The notes below the pieces were generated by a model. The model saw only the letters and a list, made by a program, of their open reading frames with translations, made no database searches and was not told where the DNA came from. Position numbers and translations under genes: made by a program. Source: Streptomyces sp. HmicA12 (GTDB lineage Bacteria; Actinomycetota; Actinomycetes; Streptomycetales; Streptomycetaceae). From it: a stretch of DNA of 64,000 bases. Position 1 is the first letter of the stretch. Every line of letters begins with the position of its first letter. The DNA lies in assembly GCF_000373565.1 (NCBI RefSeq), contig NZ_KB891805.1, forward strand, positions 62,001 to 126,000. Direction: 5' to 3'. This document shows positions 56,875 to 64,000 of this stretch, one piece after another.

Positions 56875-57702
56875 CTATCGCTTGCGCCCGACCCCGCCGA
56901 ACATCGCGACTTCGGCGGGGTCGCCGCCCGTGGGGTCGCCGGTGTCCTCCGGGCGCCAGCGTGAGCACGACACGACGCCCGGGTCCAGGAGTTCCAGGCC
57001 GTCGAAGAAGCGGGTGACCTGCTCGGGGGTGCGCTGGTTCAGGCGCGGGGTGCCGTTCGCGTTCCAGAACGCGACCGCCTCGTCGACGTCCGCCATGTCG
57101 GGGCGGGTGATCGTGTGCGAGAGCACCAGATGGCTGCCGGAGGGCAGGGCGTCCAGGAGACGGCGCACCAGGCCGTACGGGTCCTCGTCGTCGCCGATGA
57201 AGATGACCACGCCGAGCAGCATCAGCGCCACGGGCTGGGTGAAGTCCAGTGTCTTGGCGGCGAGTTCGAGGATGTGGTCGACGTCGCGCAGGTCGGCGTC
57301 GATGTAGTCGGTGCTGCCCTCGGCGGAGCTGGTGAGCAGCGCCTGGGCGTGCCGCAGCACCAGCGGGTCGTTGTCGACGTAGACGATCCGGGTCTTGGGA
57401 GCCACCCGCTGGGCGACCTCGTGCGTGTTGTTCGCCGTGGGCAGGCCGGTGCCGATGTCGAGGAACTGGCGTATGCCCACGTCGGCGGTGAGGTGGCGGA
57501 CCGCGCGGCCCAGGAAGGCGCGGTCGGCCTGCGCGTAGTCGGAGATGCCCGGGTGGAGCTCGCGGATCTGCTGCCCCGCGGCCTCGTCGACGGGGTAGTT
57601 GTCCTTGCCGCCCAGCCAGTAGTTCCAGATCCGTGCCGTGTGCGGCCGGGTGGTGTCGATCCGGTGGGCGATGCTGTCCGGTTGCGCGTCGCTGCTCGTC
57701 AC
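56875..57702 (-). CDS. SAM-dependent methyltransferase, PF04672 (DUF574) family
   Basis: A 275-residue protein of an actinomycete-specific methyltransferase family. HTARIWNYWLGGKDNYPVD is the family's N-terminal signature and FLDIGTGLPTANNTHEV the SAM site, followed by VYVDNDPLVL. The substrate is unknown. GTG 57702 has GGAGAGG upstream; ATG 57735 in the same frame is an alternative. Confidence 0.9.
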   Translation of the reverse strand: MTSSDAQPDSIAHRIDTTRPHTARIWNYWLGGKDNYPVDEAAGQQIRELHPGISDYAQADRAFLGRAVRHLTADVGIRQFLDIGTGLPTANNTHEVAQRVAPKTRIVYVDNDPLVLRHAQALLTSSAEGSTDYIDADLRDVDHILELAAKTLDFTQPVALMLLGVVIFIGDDEDPYGLVRRLLDALPSGSHLVLSHTITRPDMADVDEAVAFWNANGTPRLNQRTPEQVTRFFDGLELLDPGVVSCSRWRPEDTGDPTGGDPAEVAMFGGVGRKR

Positions 57703-57838
57703 GGGGCCGTCCCTCTCCTGGCGTTCGGCGATCATGCTGCGTGGGGGATCACCCTAGCGGGCCCAAATCCCCTGCGGGGAGGGGGTGTTGCGGCAGGTCG
57801 GCTCGTGGTCCCGATGGAGAGGGCGGGACCGGGCCGGG

Positions 57839-58495
57839 TCAGCCCGCGGAGGTCAGTGCGCCCACCGCGTCCCCGGCCGCCTTCCGGGCGCCCTTGATCA
57901 CGGTCTCGTTCGACGGCGCGCCCTTGGACTCGAAGTCGCTGCCGTTGTAGGTGACGGTCACCAGGATGTTGCCCTTGCGGACGGTCACCACGGACTCGCG
58001 GGTGTCCTGCTTGTCCTTCGTGGTGAGCTCGCTCGTGACACGGGCCTCGTCCCCGAGGCCTTTGAGCGCACTGGTCCGCGGGGCGCCGTCGCCCTCCTCG
58101 AACGACTGCTTCGCCAGCGCGTCGGAGTTCTTCACCTCGAAGCTCACGTCGAGCCAGCGGTAGTCGTACCCCTTCAGCGCGCTCCAGGAGCAGCCACGGC
58201 GAACCGATTCGTCGGTGGCCGAGAGCTCCTTGCCCGCCGTCTTCGCCCCCGGCACCAGCGAGGTGACCGTCTTGGACGCGACGGAACCGCAGGGCGCGGG
58301 CGGCTTCGCGTACGTCTTCGCCGCCACGCTCGCGCTGGGGCTCGACGGAGACGACGACGGGGCCGCCGCGTCGTTCTTGTCCTTGGCCGCGGGCTCGGCC
58401 ATCGGGCCGGTGGACCAGGCCCAGCCCACGCAGGCGAGGACGGCGACCGGCAGGAGCCGGACGGTCAGGGTGACCGGGAGCGGGAGAGAACGCAC
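57839..58495 (-). CDS. secreted or membrane-anchored protein, unknown function
   Basis: A 218-residue protein with an N-terminal hydrophobic segment (LPVAVLACVGWAW), a Ser/Ala/Pro-rich linker and an outside domain with two Cys residues (PAPCGSV; RRGCSWS) that may pair. It resembles small streptomycete DUF3558-like lipoproteins in layout but I do not see a clear lipobox. GTG 58495 has AAGGG upstream; GTG 58540 is possible but lacks a ribosome site. Confidence 0.7.
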   Translation of the reverse strand: MRSLPLPVTLTVRLLPVAVLACVGWAWSTGPMAEPAAKDKNDAAAPSSSPSSPSASVAAKTYAKPPAPCGSVASKTVTSLVPGAKTAGKELSATDESVRRGCSWSALKGYDYRWLDVSFEVKNSDALAKQSFEEGDGAPRTSALKGLGDEARVTSELTTKDKQDTRESVVTVRKGNILVTVTYNGSDFESKGAPSNETVIKGARKAAGDAVGALTSAG

Positions 58496-58585
58496 GGCGG
58501 CCGCCCTTACGTCAGGTGGGGTGGGGGACGCCAGTGTCACATGACTTGCTGTGCGACCGATACCGCCACTTCTGTCACCTCGGCA

Positions 58586-59452
58586 TCACACACCGGCATC
58601 GTCCCGGCGTACGGCCGTGACCAGCCACACGCCCGCGCGCGTCCGCACCCCGCGCGACGTCGCGTACGGACGGAGCGTGGACTCCAGCGCGGCGCGGGTC
58701 GCGGCGGGCACGCTCCGCTCCGGCGCCCGCGAGAGCAGGAAATCGACGGCGTCGGCGGGCGAATCACCCCAGTGGGTGTGGACGTCCACCGGGTTGACGG
58801 CGATGTGGGCGAACGAGCGGTGCAGCGCTGCATGGATCCGGTACGGCTCGGACAGCGACGCCATCGCGGTGTGCGCCGCGCGGTCGCCGGGGTCCGGGTC
58901 ACCGCCGCCGCTCCGGGTGCCCTTAGCGAGGCGGCGGGCGAACAGGCCGAGCGCCGCACCCTCCTCCGCGTCCGGGCCCGGCCGGCGTGGGCAGACGAAG
59001 ACGAGCCGGCCGCGTTCGCGCAGGGCCCGTGCCACGTTCGCGAACGCCGTCACGTGATCCTCGAAGAACATCACCCCGCCGCGGCTGATCGCCACATCGA
59101 AGCCGCCCGGCCGGAACGGGTACGCCTGGACGTCACCGAGCTCGAACGTGGCACCCGGCACGCGCTCGGCCGCGGTGCGCTCGCGAGCCCGGTCCACGAG
59201 CGGCGCCGAGATGTCGACGCCGACCGCGTGCCCCGGCGCCGCGAGCCGGGCCGCGGTGCGGGTGGTCGCGCCCGCCCCGCAGCCGATGTCGAGGACCCGG
59301 TCGCCCGGCCCGATGGCGGCGGCCGCGAACAGCGCCTCGTCGGCTTCGCCCAGCATCGCGTCGAAGCGCCGGTCCTGGGCGGCCCAGTGCCGGCCGAGCG
59401 GACCGTTCCAGGCGTGCGCCTGACGATGATTGACGGTGACGGAGAGGGTCAT
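58586..59452 (-). CDS. class I SAM-dependent methyltransferase
   Basis: A 288-residue methyltransferase: VLDIGCGAGATTRTAARL (SAM loop), VGVDISAPLVDRARER, and SRGGVMFFEDHVTAFANVARAL. The acceptor is unknown. Its ATG overlaps the stop of the upstream AhpD-like gene by four bases, so the two are coupled and may act on one pathway. Confidence 0.9.
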   Translation of the reverse strand: MTLSVTVNHRQAHAWNGPLGRHWAAQDRRFDAMLGEADEALFAAAAIGPGDRVLDIGCGAGATTRTAARLAAPGHAVGVDISAPLVDRARERTAAERVPGATFELGDVQAYPFRPGGFDVAISRGGVMFFEDHVTAFANVARALRERGRLVFVCPRRPGPDAEEGAALGLFARRLAKGTRSGGGDPDPGDRAAHTAMASLSEPYRIHAALHRSFAHIAVNPVDVHTHWGDSPADAVDFLLSRAPERSVPAATRAALESTLRPYATSRGVRTRAGVWLVTAVRRDDAGV

Positions 59453-60456
59453 CGGGTCTCCAGACGGCCGAGGGAGGCGGGCAGGGCGGACTCGATCCGG
59501 TCGACGACGGCGAACGCCCCGTACGCGATCAGATGCACCAGGCAGTGGTCGGTGAACGGCGGCACGCGCCACGCGGCGACGTCCTCGTCCGTGATCCGGT
59601 ACGGCGCGAGCGCGGCGAGGAGCGCGAGCCGCGCGCCGGGCCGCTCGGCGCGGTCCGGCAGCTCGGGCCAGACGGTGGGCGGATGCGTGCCGTCCCACCG
59701 CGCGACGGTCTCCTGTACGAGGCCCAGGTCGGCGTCGTCGAGAAGCCCGGCCCCCTTCGTGGCGGCGGCGCGCAGGGCGTCGTAGGCGGGCCCGACCGAC
59801 GTGCCCGCAGCCCAGGCCGGGCCGGGGCCGGGGGAGTCGAGCAGGGCGAGGGAGGCGCCGGGCGTGTGGTCGGCCCGGACGACGCGCGAGACGCTGCGGC
59901 CGACGAGGGAACGGGCCGCCTGCCAGCGCTGGGCCCCCGCGGGCAGCAGGTTCTCGGTCAGCAGGGCGGACACGATCCGGTTGATGAAGTGGAAGGTGAA
60001 CGCGGTGCCGAGGTGCGAGGCGAGGTCGGCGCGCGGGAACGGCAGCGGCGTCAGACCGGACGCCCCGGGGACGCGGGTGGCCCGCCCCCACTCCAGGAGC
60101 CGCGCCGCCCGCTCGTCGCCCGGCGTCGTGGCGCGGGCCACCGCCTCGCCGAGGTCGTGGTCGCCGTGCGCGTGCAGCAGCACGGCGTGCGCGTCCACGC
60201 AGAAGGGGCAGCGGTTCGCCTGCGAGGCGCCGGCCGCGATCAGCTCCCGGTCGGCGCGCGAACCGCTGCCCGCGATCAGCGACTCGCGGAGCAACGCCCA
60301 GGCGGGCGCGAGCAGTTCGGGCGCCGACGACAGGACGATCAGGGTGGACGGCTTCGGGATGCCGAAGTCGGTCGCGGCCTGCGCGTAGACCGCGGCGGCG
60401 GTGCCGGTGGCGGACTTGGGCGACGGCGGCTCTGTATAGCGGTACGGGCCGGACAC
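59449..60456 (-). CDS. carboxymuconolactone decarboxylase/AhpD-like protein
   Basis: A 335-residue protein with one CxxC redox motif (RCPFCVDAHAVLLH) in an AhpD-like helical domain of about residues 60-130. The remaining 200 residues are helical without a second CxxC. The family includes alkylhydroperoxidase-type thiol peroxidases. GTG 60456 follows GAGGAG closely; the longer in-frame start at 60585 adds a Pro/Lys-rich tail without support. Confidence 0.85.
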   Translation of the reverse strand: MSGPYRYTEPPSPKSATGTAAAVYAQAATDFGIPKPSTLIVLSSAPELLAPAWALLRESLIAGSGSRADRELIAAGASQANRCPFCVDAHAVLLHAHGDHDLGEAVARATTPGDERAARLLEWGRATRVPGASGLTPLPFPRADLASHLGTAFTFHFINRIVSALLTENLLPAGAQRWQAARSLVGRSVSRVVRADHTPGASLALLDSPGPGPAWAAGTSVGPAYDALRAAATKGAGLLDDADLGLVQETVARWDGTHPPTVWPELPDRAERPGARLALLAALAPYRITDEDVAAWRVPPFTDHCLVHLIAYGAFAVVDRIESALPASLGRLETR

Positions 60457-60591
60457 GGTGACTCCTCGGGGTCGGGGTTTCGGTGGTTGAGGACTTCGGT
60501 GTTTCGGGGCTGAGTGTTTCGGTGCTTGCGATGCGCCCAGACTCGCGCCGGGCCCCCGTCCCGGGCGTCGTACGGCGGAGCCCAACTGCCG

Positions 60592-60609
60592 CTACTCCCG
60601 GGGGAGTAG
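60592..60609. promoter_or_regulatory. palindrome CTACTCCCGGGGGAGTAG
   Basis: Perfect 8-base arms around GG, with another ACTCCCG half site at 60620. It lies between the AhpD-like gene and the divergent kinase gene. Size and place suggest a binding site for the NarL-type regulator encoded downstream. The flanking 60470-60530 tract holds repeated TTTCGGTG-like words and no gene. Confidence 0.6.
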
Positions 60610-60675
60610 GCGGGGCGTCACTCCCGTCCTCGCGGCGGAGGGACGTCGTCAGTGGTGAGGTCTAGCCTTCGGGAC

Positions 60676-61914
60676 ATGCAGGGGGACACGGACGCAGAGG
60701 CAAGCGCACAGGTGAGTACGGACACGGCGGCCATCGGCGGCTGCTCCTTGAGCACGTACGCGGCCGACGCGGCGCTCGCTGTCGTGATCGGCGCCGTCGT
60801 GGTGCTCGCGGCGGCACTCGGCGACGGGGCGACGCCGCTGGACTACGCGCTGACGGTGGCGGCGTCCGCGTCGCTGGCGGCGTACCGTCACGCGCCGAGG
60901 GCCGTCCTCTTCACCTCAACCGCCCTGACCACGGCGTACGTGGTGCACGCCCACCCCGATCCGCTGGCCGCGCTGCCGGTGATCGCGTCCGTGCACACGG
61001 CCTCGCGCGCGGAGCACCGGGGCCTCGGTGCCCTCGTCTCCGGCGGGTTCCTCGCCGTGTACATCACGCGGGACGCGCTGGCCGCCGACGGCGCGGTGGG
61101 CCGGGGGATGATGCTCGCCGGGTGGTTCCTGTGCGCGGTCGTCACCGGCGTCGCCGACAAGAACTGGCGGGCATATCTGCACCAGACCGAGCAGCGCGCC
61201 CTGGAGGCCGAGCGCACCCGCGAGGAGGCGGCGCTGCGCCGCGCTGGCGAGGAACGCCTGCGCATAGCAAGGGAGTTGCACGACTCCCTCACGCACAGCA
61301 TCTCCATCGTCAAGCTGCAGGCCGGCGTCGCGGTGCACCTCGCCCGCAAGCGCGGCGAAAAGGTACCCGCCGCACTGCTCGCCATCCAGGAGGCCAGCGG
61401 CGAGGCGATGCGCGAACTGCGGGACACGCTCGACGTCCTGCGCACCGACGAGCCCACCGGCACCCCCGCCCTCCTTGTCGAGCGCGCCCGCTCGGCCGGG
61501 ATCCCCGTCACGCTCACGACCACGGGCCGCGCCCGCCCGCTCGCGCCGCAGCTCGACCGGACGGTGTACCGGATCGTCCAGGAGGCTTTGACGAACGTCG
61601 CGCGGCACGCGGGCGGCGCTGCAGGTACGGAAGTGCAACTGGCCTATGGAGAAGACGAGTTGACGGTCCGGGTGGCGGACGAGGGTGCCGCCGACCCGCT
61701 CCGTCCGCCCACTGAGGGCACGGGCCTGACCGGCATGCGGGAGCGCGTCGCTGCGGCGGGCGGCACCCTGCGGGCCGGGCCGCGCGACGCGGGCGGGTTC
61801 GAGGTACGGGCCGTGCTGCCGTTGGACATCGGCCGGACCCCGGCGCCGGTCCGCGACGTGGCGCCGACAGACCCGGCGGCGCTGGGCGACGTGGCACTCG
61901 GGGCCGCGCCGTGA
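60676..61914 (+). CDS. sensor histidine kinase, DesK/NarX type
   Basis: A 412-residue kinase with about five membrane helices (residues 30-170), His202 in ARELHDSLTHSI, the N-box QEALTNVARHAG and the G-box GTGLTGMRERV. It carries a 25-residue Ala/Pro-rich C-terminal tail. ATG 60676 begins the acidic N-terminus. It overlaps its regulator by four bases. Confidence 0.9.
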   Translation: MQGDTDAEASAQVSTDTAAIGGCSLSTYAADAALAVVIGAVVVLAAALGDGATPLDYALTVAASASLAAYRHAPRAVLFTSTALTTAYVVHAHPDPLAALPVIASVHTASRAEHRGLGALVSGGFLAVYITRDALAADGAVGRGMMLAGWFLCAVVTGVADKNWRAYLHQTEQRALEAERTREEAALRRAGEERLRIARELHDSLTHSISIVKLQAGVAVHLARKRGEKVPAALLAIQEASGEAMRELRDTLDVLRTDEPTGTPALLVERARSAGIPVTLTTTGRARPLAPQLDRTVYRIVQEALTNVARHAGGAAGTEVQLAYGEDELTVRVADEGAADPLRPPTEGTGLTGMRERVAAAGGTLRAGPRDAGGFEVRAVLPLDIGRTPAPVRDVAPTDPAALGDVALGAAP

Positions 61915-62633
61915 CCCAGCCGGCCGACGGTTCCGCCCGGGGCCCGGCCACCGGCCCCGTCGTCCGCGTGGCGCTCGTCGACGACCAGACGCTCATGCGG
62001 GCCGGGTTCAGGGCCCTGCTCGACGCCGAGGACGGGATCGAGGTGGTCGGGGAGGCGGGGGACGCCGCCGCGGGGGTCGCACTCGTGCGGGAGGCCGTAC
62101 CCGACGTCGTCCTCATGGACGTGCAGATGCCCGGCGAGAGCGGCATCGCGGCGACCCGGCGGATCGCCGCGGACCCGGGGCTGACCGGCGTACGTGTCGT
62201 CATGCTCACCAACTACGCCTTCGACGAGTACGTCTTCGAGGCGCTGCGCGCGGGCGCGTCGGGATTCCTGCTCAAGGACAGCGAGCCGGAGGACCTCCTC
62301 GCCGGGATCGCGGTGGTCGCGCGCGGGGACGCGCTCCTGTCGCCGTCCGTGACCCGCCGCCTCATCGGCGAGTTCGTCGCGCGGCCACCCGACCGGGCGA
62401 CGGCGCCCGGCCTGGAGTGCCTCACCCCGCGCGAGCGCGAGGTCACCGCGCTCGCGGCGCGCGGCCTCACCAACGAGGAGATCGCCGCGCACATGGTGAT
62501 CAGCCCGTTCACCGCCAAGACGCACATCAGCCGCGCCATGATCAAGCTGGGCGCCCGTGACCGGGCCCAACTCGTCGTGTTCGCCTACGAGTCGGGACTG
62601 GTGACCGCGCGAGCCCAGGGGGTCGGGAAATGA
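61911..62633 (+). CDS. NarL/FixJ family response regulator
   Basis: A 240-residue regulator with a short Gly/Pro-rich N-terminal tail, receiver (phospho-acceptor Asp70 in LMDVQMPG; Lys in LLKDSE) and LuxR-type HTH (NEEIAAHMVISPFTAKTHISRAM). The GTGA overlap with the kinase makes the pair unambiguous. Confidence 0.93.
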   Translation: MTQPADGSARGPATGPVVRVALVDDQTLMRAGFRALLDAEDGIEVVGEAGDAAAGVALVREAVPDVVLMDVQMPGESGIAATRRIAADPGLTGVRVVMLTNYAFDEYVFEALRAGASGFLLKDSEPEDLLAGIAVVARGDALLSPSVTRRLIGEFVARPPDRATAPGLECLTPREREVTALAARGLTNEEIAAHMVISPFTAKTHISRAMIKLGARDRAQLVVFAYESGLVTARAQGVGK

Positions 62634-62651
62634 GCTGCGTAGGATCGGCGC

Positions 62652-63320
62652 ATGACGATCAGGGGGAGGTCGGCGCTGACACGCGCCGCGGGGTTCGCCA
62701 CGGTGGCGCTGCTCATGGCCGGGTGCGGCACACGGACGTCCGCCGGGGCCGGACCGGCCCCGAGCGGCAGCACGGACGTGGGCCGGGTGCACGCGGACCC
62801 GCTCGAAAGCAGCCCACCGCCGCGGTACGGCGATCTCGACGACGCGCCTCTCGCCACCGCCACCGCGACCGCCGAGCCGACCGGGCCCTGCCCCGACACG
62901 GGCCTGCGCGTCGCGGCGGGGCGCGGTGACGCGGCGATGGGCCTCAGGGTCCTCGACATCACGCTCACCAACTGCGGCAAGGGCACCTTCGAGCTGTACG
63001 GATACCCGAAGCTGAAGCTCCTCGAGGAGGACCGCGGGGCCGTCGAGCGCGTACGGATCCTGGAGGGAACCAAGGAGATCGCCGCCACGGGCGTGCGCGA
63101 CGACAAGCCCACCCGCGTCACCGTGCGCCCCGGCGAGCGGGCCGTCATGTACCTGGTGTGGCGGAACACGTACGACGACATCACGCACCCGCCGGTCACC
63201 GTGGAGCACGTCACCGTCGATCCGGGGCTCGGCCGCGGCACGCCGACCGTGACTCCGGACCCGCCGCTCGACCTCGGCAGCACCGGCAGGCTGGGCACGA
63301 CGGCCTGGCGCAAGGAGTGA
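62652..63320 (+). CDS. DUF4232-like lipoprotein
   Basis: A 222-residue lipoprotein (lipobox LMAGCG) with a low-complexity linker and a domain from about residue 85 (GLRVLDITLTNCGKGTFELYGYPKLKLL) that matches the DUF4232 pattern of actinomycete secreted proteins. Two Cys (PCPDT; TNCGK) likely pair. Function unknown. The gene is 18 bp after the regulator and may be in its operon. Confidence 0.82.
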   Translation: MTIRGRSALTRAAGFATVALLMAGCGTRTSAGAGPAPSGSTDVGRVHADPLESSPPPRYGDLDDAPLATATATAEPTGPCPDTGLRVAAGRGDAAMGLRVLDITLTNCGKGTFELYGYPKLKLLEEDRGAVERVRILEGTKEIAATGVRDDKPTRVTVRPGERAVMYLVWRNTYDDITHPPVTVEHVTVDPGLGRGTPTVTPDPPLDLGSTGRLGTTAWRKE

Positions 63321-63409
63321 CGGCACGGGCCGGAGGTGCCCGCTAGGATCCGCACCAAAGATGCTGAGGATGCGGACACTGGGTCCGCCGTGGTTGTCGG
63401 GGGGTCGGC

Positions 63410-63817
63410 GTGGTCGCTGGTCGTGTGGTGCGCTTCGACGGAGCGCGCGGTTATGGGTTCATCGCGCCGGACGACGGCGGTGAGGACGTGTTCCTGCACG
63501 TCAACGACCTCCTCATCCCCGAGTCGTACCTGCGCACGGGACTGAAGGTCGAGTTCGACATCGAGGACGGCGACCGCGGGCCGAAGGCGTCCTCGGTCCA
63601 GCTCGCCGAGGGCGCGTCCGCGCCGGTCGCGGGCGGCCGGAGCGTCGCGGCCGACGGCGACGACGTGCTCTGCGACGTGCTGCGCGTCGACGAGTTCACG
63701 AACGAGGTGACGGAGCTGCTGCTGCGCGCCGCCCCCTCGATCACCGGCGAGCAGATCCTGGCGATCCGCCGCGAGCTGGTGCAGAGCGGACGCAAGCACG
63801 GCTGGGTCGACAGCTGA
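63410..63817 (+). CDS. cold-shock-domain protein with C-terminal extension
   Basis: A 135-residue protein with an N-terminal cold-shock domain (GRVVRFDGARGYGFIAPDDGGEDVFLHVNDL, RNP1 and RNP2 present, residues 3-68), then an Ala/Gly linker and a C-terminal helical region of about 50 residues unlike the classical 67-residue CspA. It should bind single-stranded RNA or DNA. GTG 63410 is the start. A strong terminator follows. Confidence 0.9.
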   Translation: MVAGRVVRFDGARGYGFIAPDDGGEDVFLHVNDLLIPESYLRTGLKVEFDIEDGDRGPKASSVQLAEGASAPVAGGRSVAADGDDVLCDVLRVDEFTNEVTELLLRAAPSITGEQILAIRRELVQSGRKHGWVDS

Positions 63818-63842
63818 TCCGCCGCACCGCCTGAACATCCCG

Positions 63843-63878
63843 GGGCCCGGGCCGAGTCGACGGACTCGGCCCGGGCCC
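63843..63878 (+). terminator. 16-bp-stem terminator
   Basis: GGGCCCGGGCCGAGTC (63843-63858) and its exact complement (63863-63878) enclose GACG, followed by a pyrimidine-rich tract TGTCCGTTCTTCCCC. It ends the cold-shock gene. The rest of the window to 64000 shows no gene I can support. Confidence 0.88.
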
Positions 63879-64000
63879 TGTCCGTTCTTCCCCTTCTTCT
63901 CCCTTGATGTCGCGCCCGGTTATTCAATCTTCATCGACAAGCGTCCGGCATGCGGACAACCCCCTTGTCCCGCGGACTGTATGCGAAATACGTTCTGCGG

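Overview
The window reads as a Streptomyces (or close actinomycete) chromosome segment. GC content and third-position GC are very high, GTG/TTG starts and 4-base ATGA/GTGA overlaps are common, and it carries typical streptomycete families: an RNase Sa homolog, DesK-type kinases with NarL-type regulators, a PF04672 methyltransferase, XRE-cupin and PucR regulators, and an F420-type LLM oxidoreductase. I see no rRNA, tRNA, CRISPR array, transposase or prophage. I noticed no in-frame TTA codon in any main gene.

Layout. 0-9.5 kb: AIM24 protein, DMT exporter, secreted guanyl-specific RNase behind a perfect palindrome, first two-component pair, ROK regulator, cytochrome P450, Gfo/Idh/MocA dehydrogenase. 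8.6-13.7 kb: a GntR regulator next to a sugar (probably inositol-type) ABC importer with two tandem binding proteins. Three similar GntR-like boxes link the dehydrogenase, the regulator and the importer. 13.8-25.7 kb: mixed metabolism (XRE-cupin regulator and epoxide hydrolase, ROK sugar kinase, Tat-exported sulfite-oxidase-like enzyme, PcaL fusion, MBL hydrolase, isochorismatase-like protein, exonuclease III, methyltransferase, SGNH esterase). 25.8-36.3 kb: glutamate ABC importer, gamma-glutamyltransferase, second two-component pair, an accessory methionine aminopeptidase divergent from a small XRE regulator, and a 444-residue helical protein with a dispersed repeat inside its coding sequence.

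36.4-45.4 kb is a reductive pyrimidine/hydantoin degradation island: two nitrilase-type N-carbamoyl amidohydrolases, a class III aminotransferase, a PucR regulator, a dihydropyrimidinase, a TIGR03842-type LLM oxidoreductase and an NCS1 permease. No conventional dihydropyrimidine dehydrogenase is present, so the LLM enzyme is the obvious candidate for the missing reduction. A short translationally coupled ORF with a TTA codon and a polyproline tail sits before the permease.

45.4-51.2 kb is an oligopeptide/glutathione-type ABC importer with a fused double ATPase. It is preceded by what looks like a leaderless 31-codon leader ORF ending His-Cys-Cys-stop and a hairpin, the arrangement of a cysteine-responsive attenuator. 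I rate this the most interesting signal in the window. 51.2-56.8 kb is a complete branched-chain amino-acid (liv) operon, also preceded by a short repetitive ORF. 56.9-64 kb: PF04672 methyltransferase, secreted protein, a methyltransferase/AhpD-like pair, third two-component pair, DUF4232-like lipoprotein, cold-shock-domain protein and a strong terminator.

A dispersed GC-rich repeat family occurs at about 7.4, 13.8, 20.2, 35.5 and 38.7 kb. One copy supplies a long hairpin that contains a gene's stop codon and one lies in frame inside a gene.
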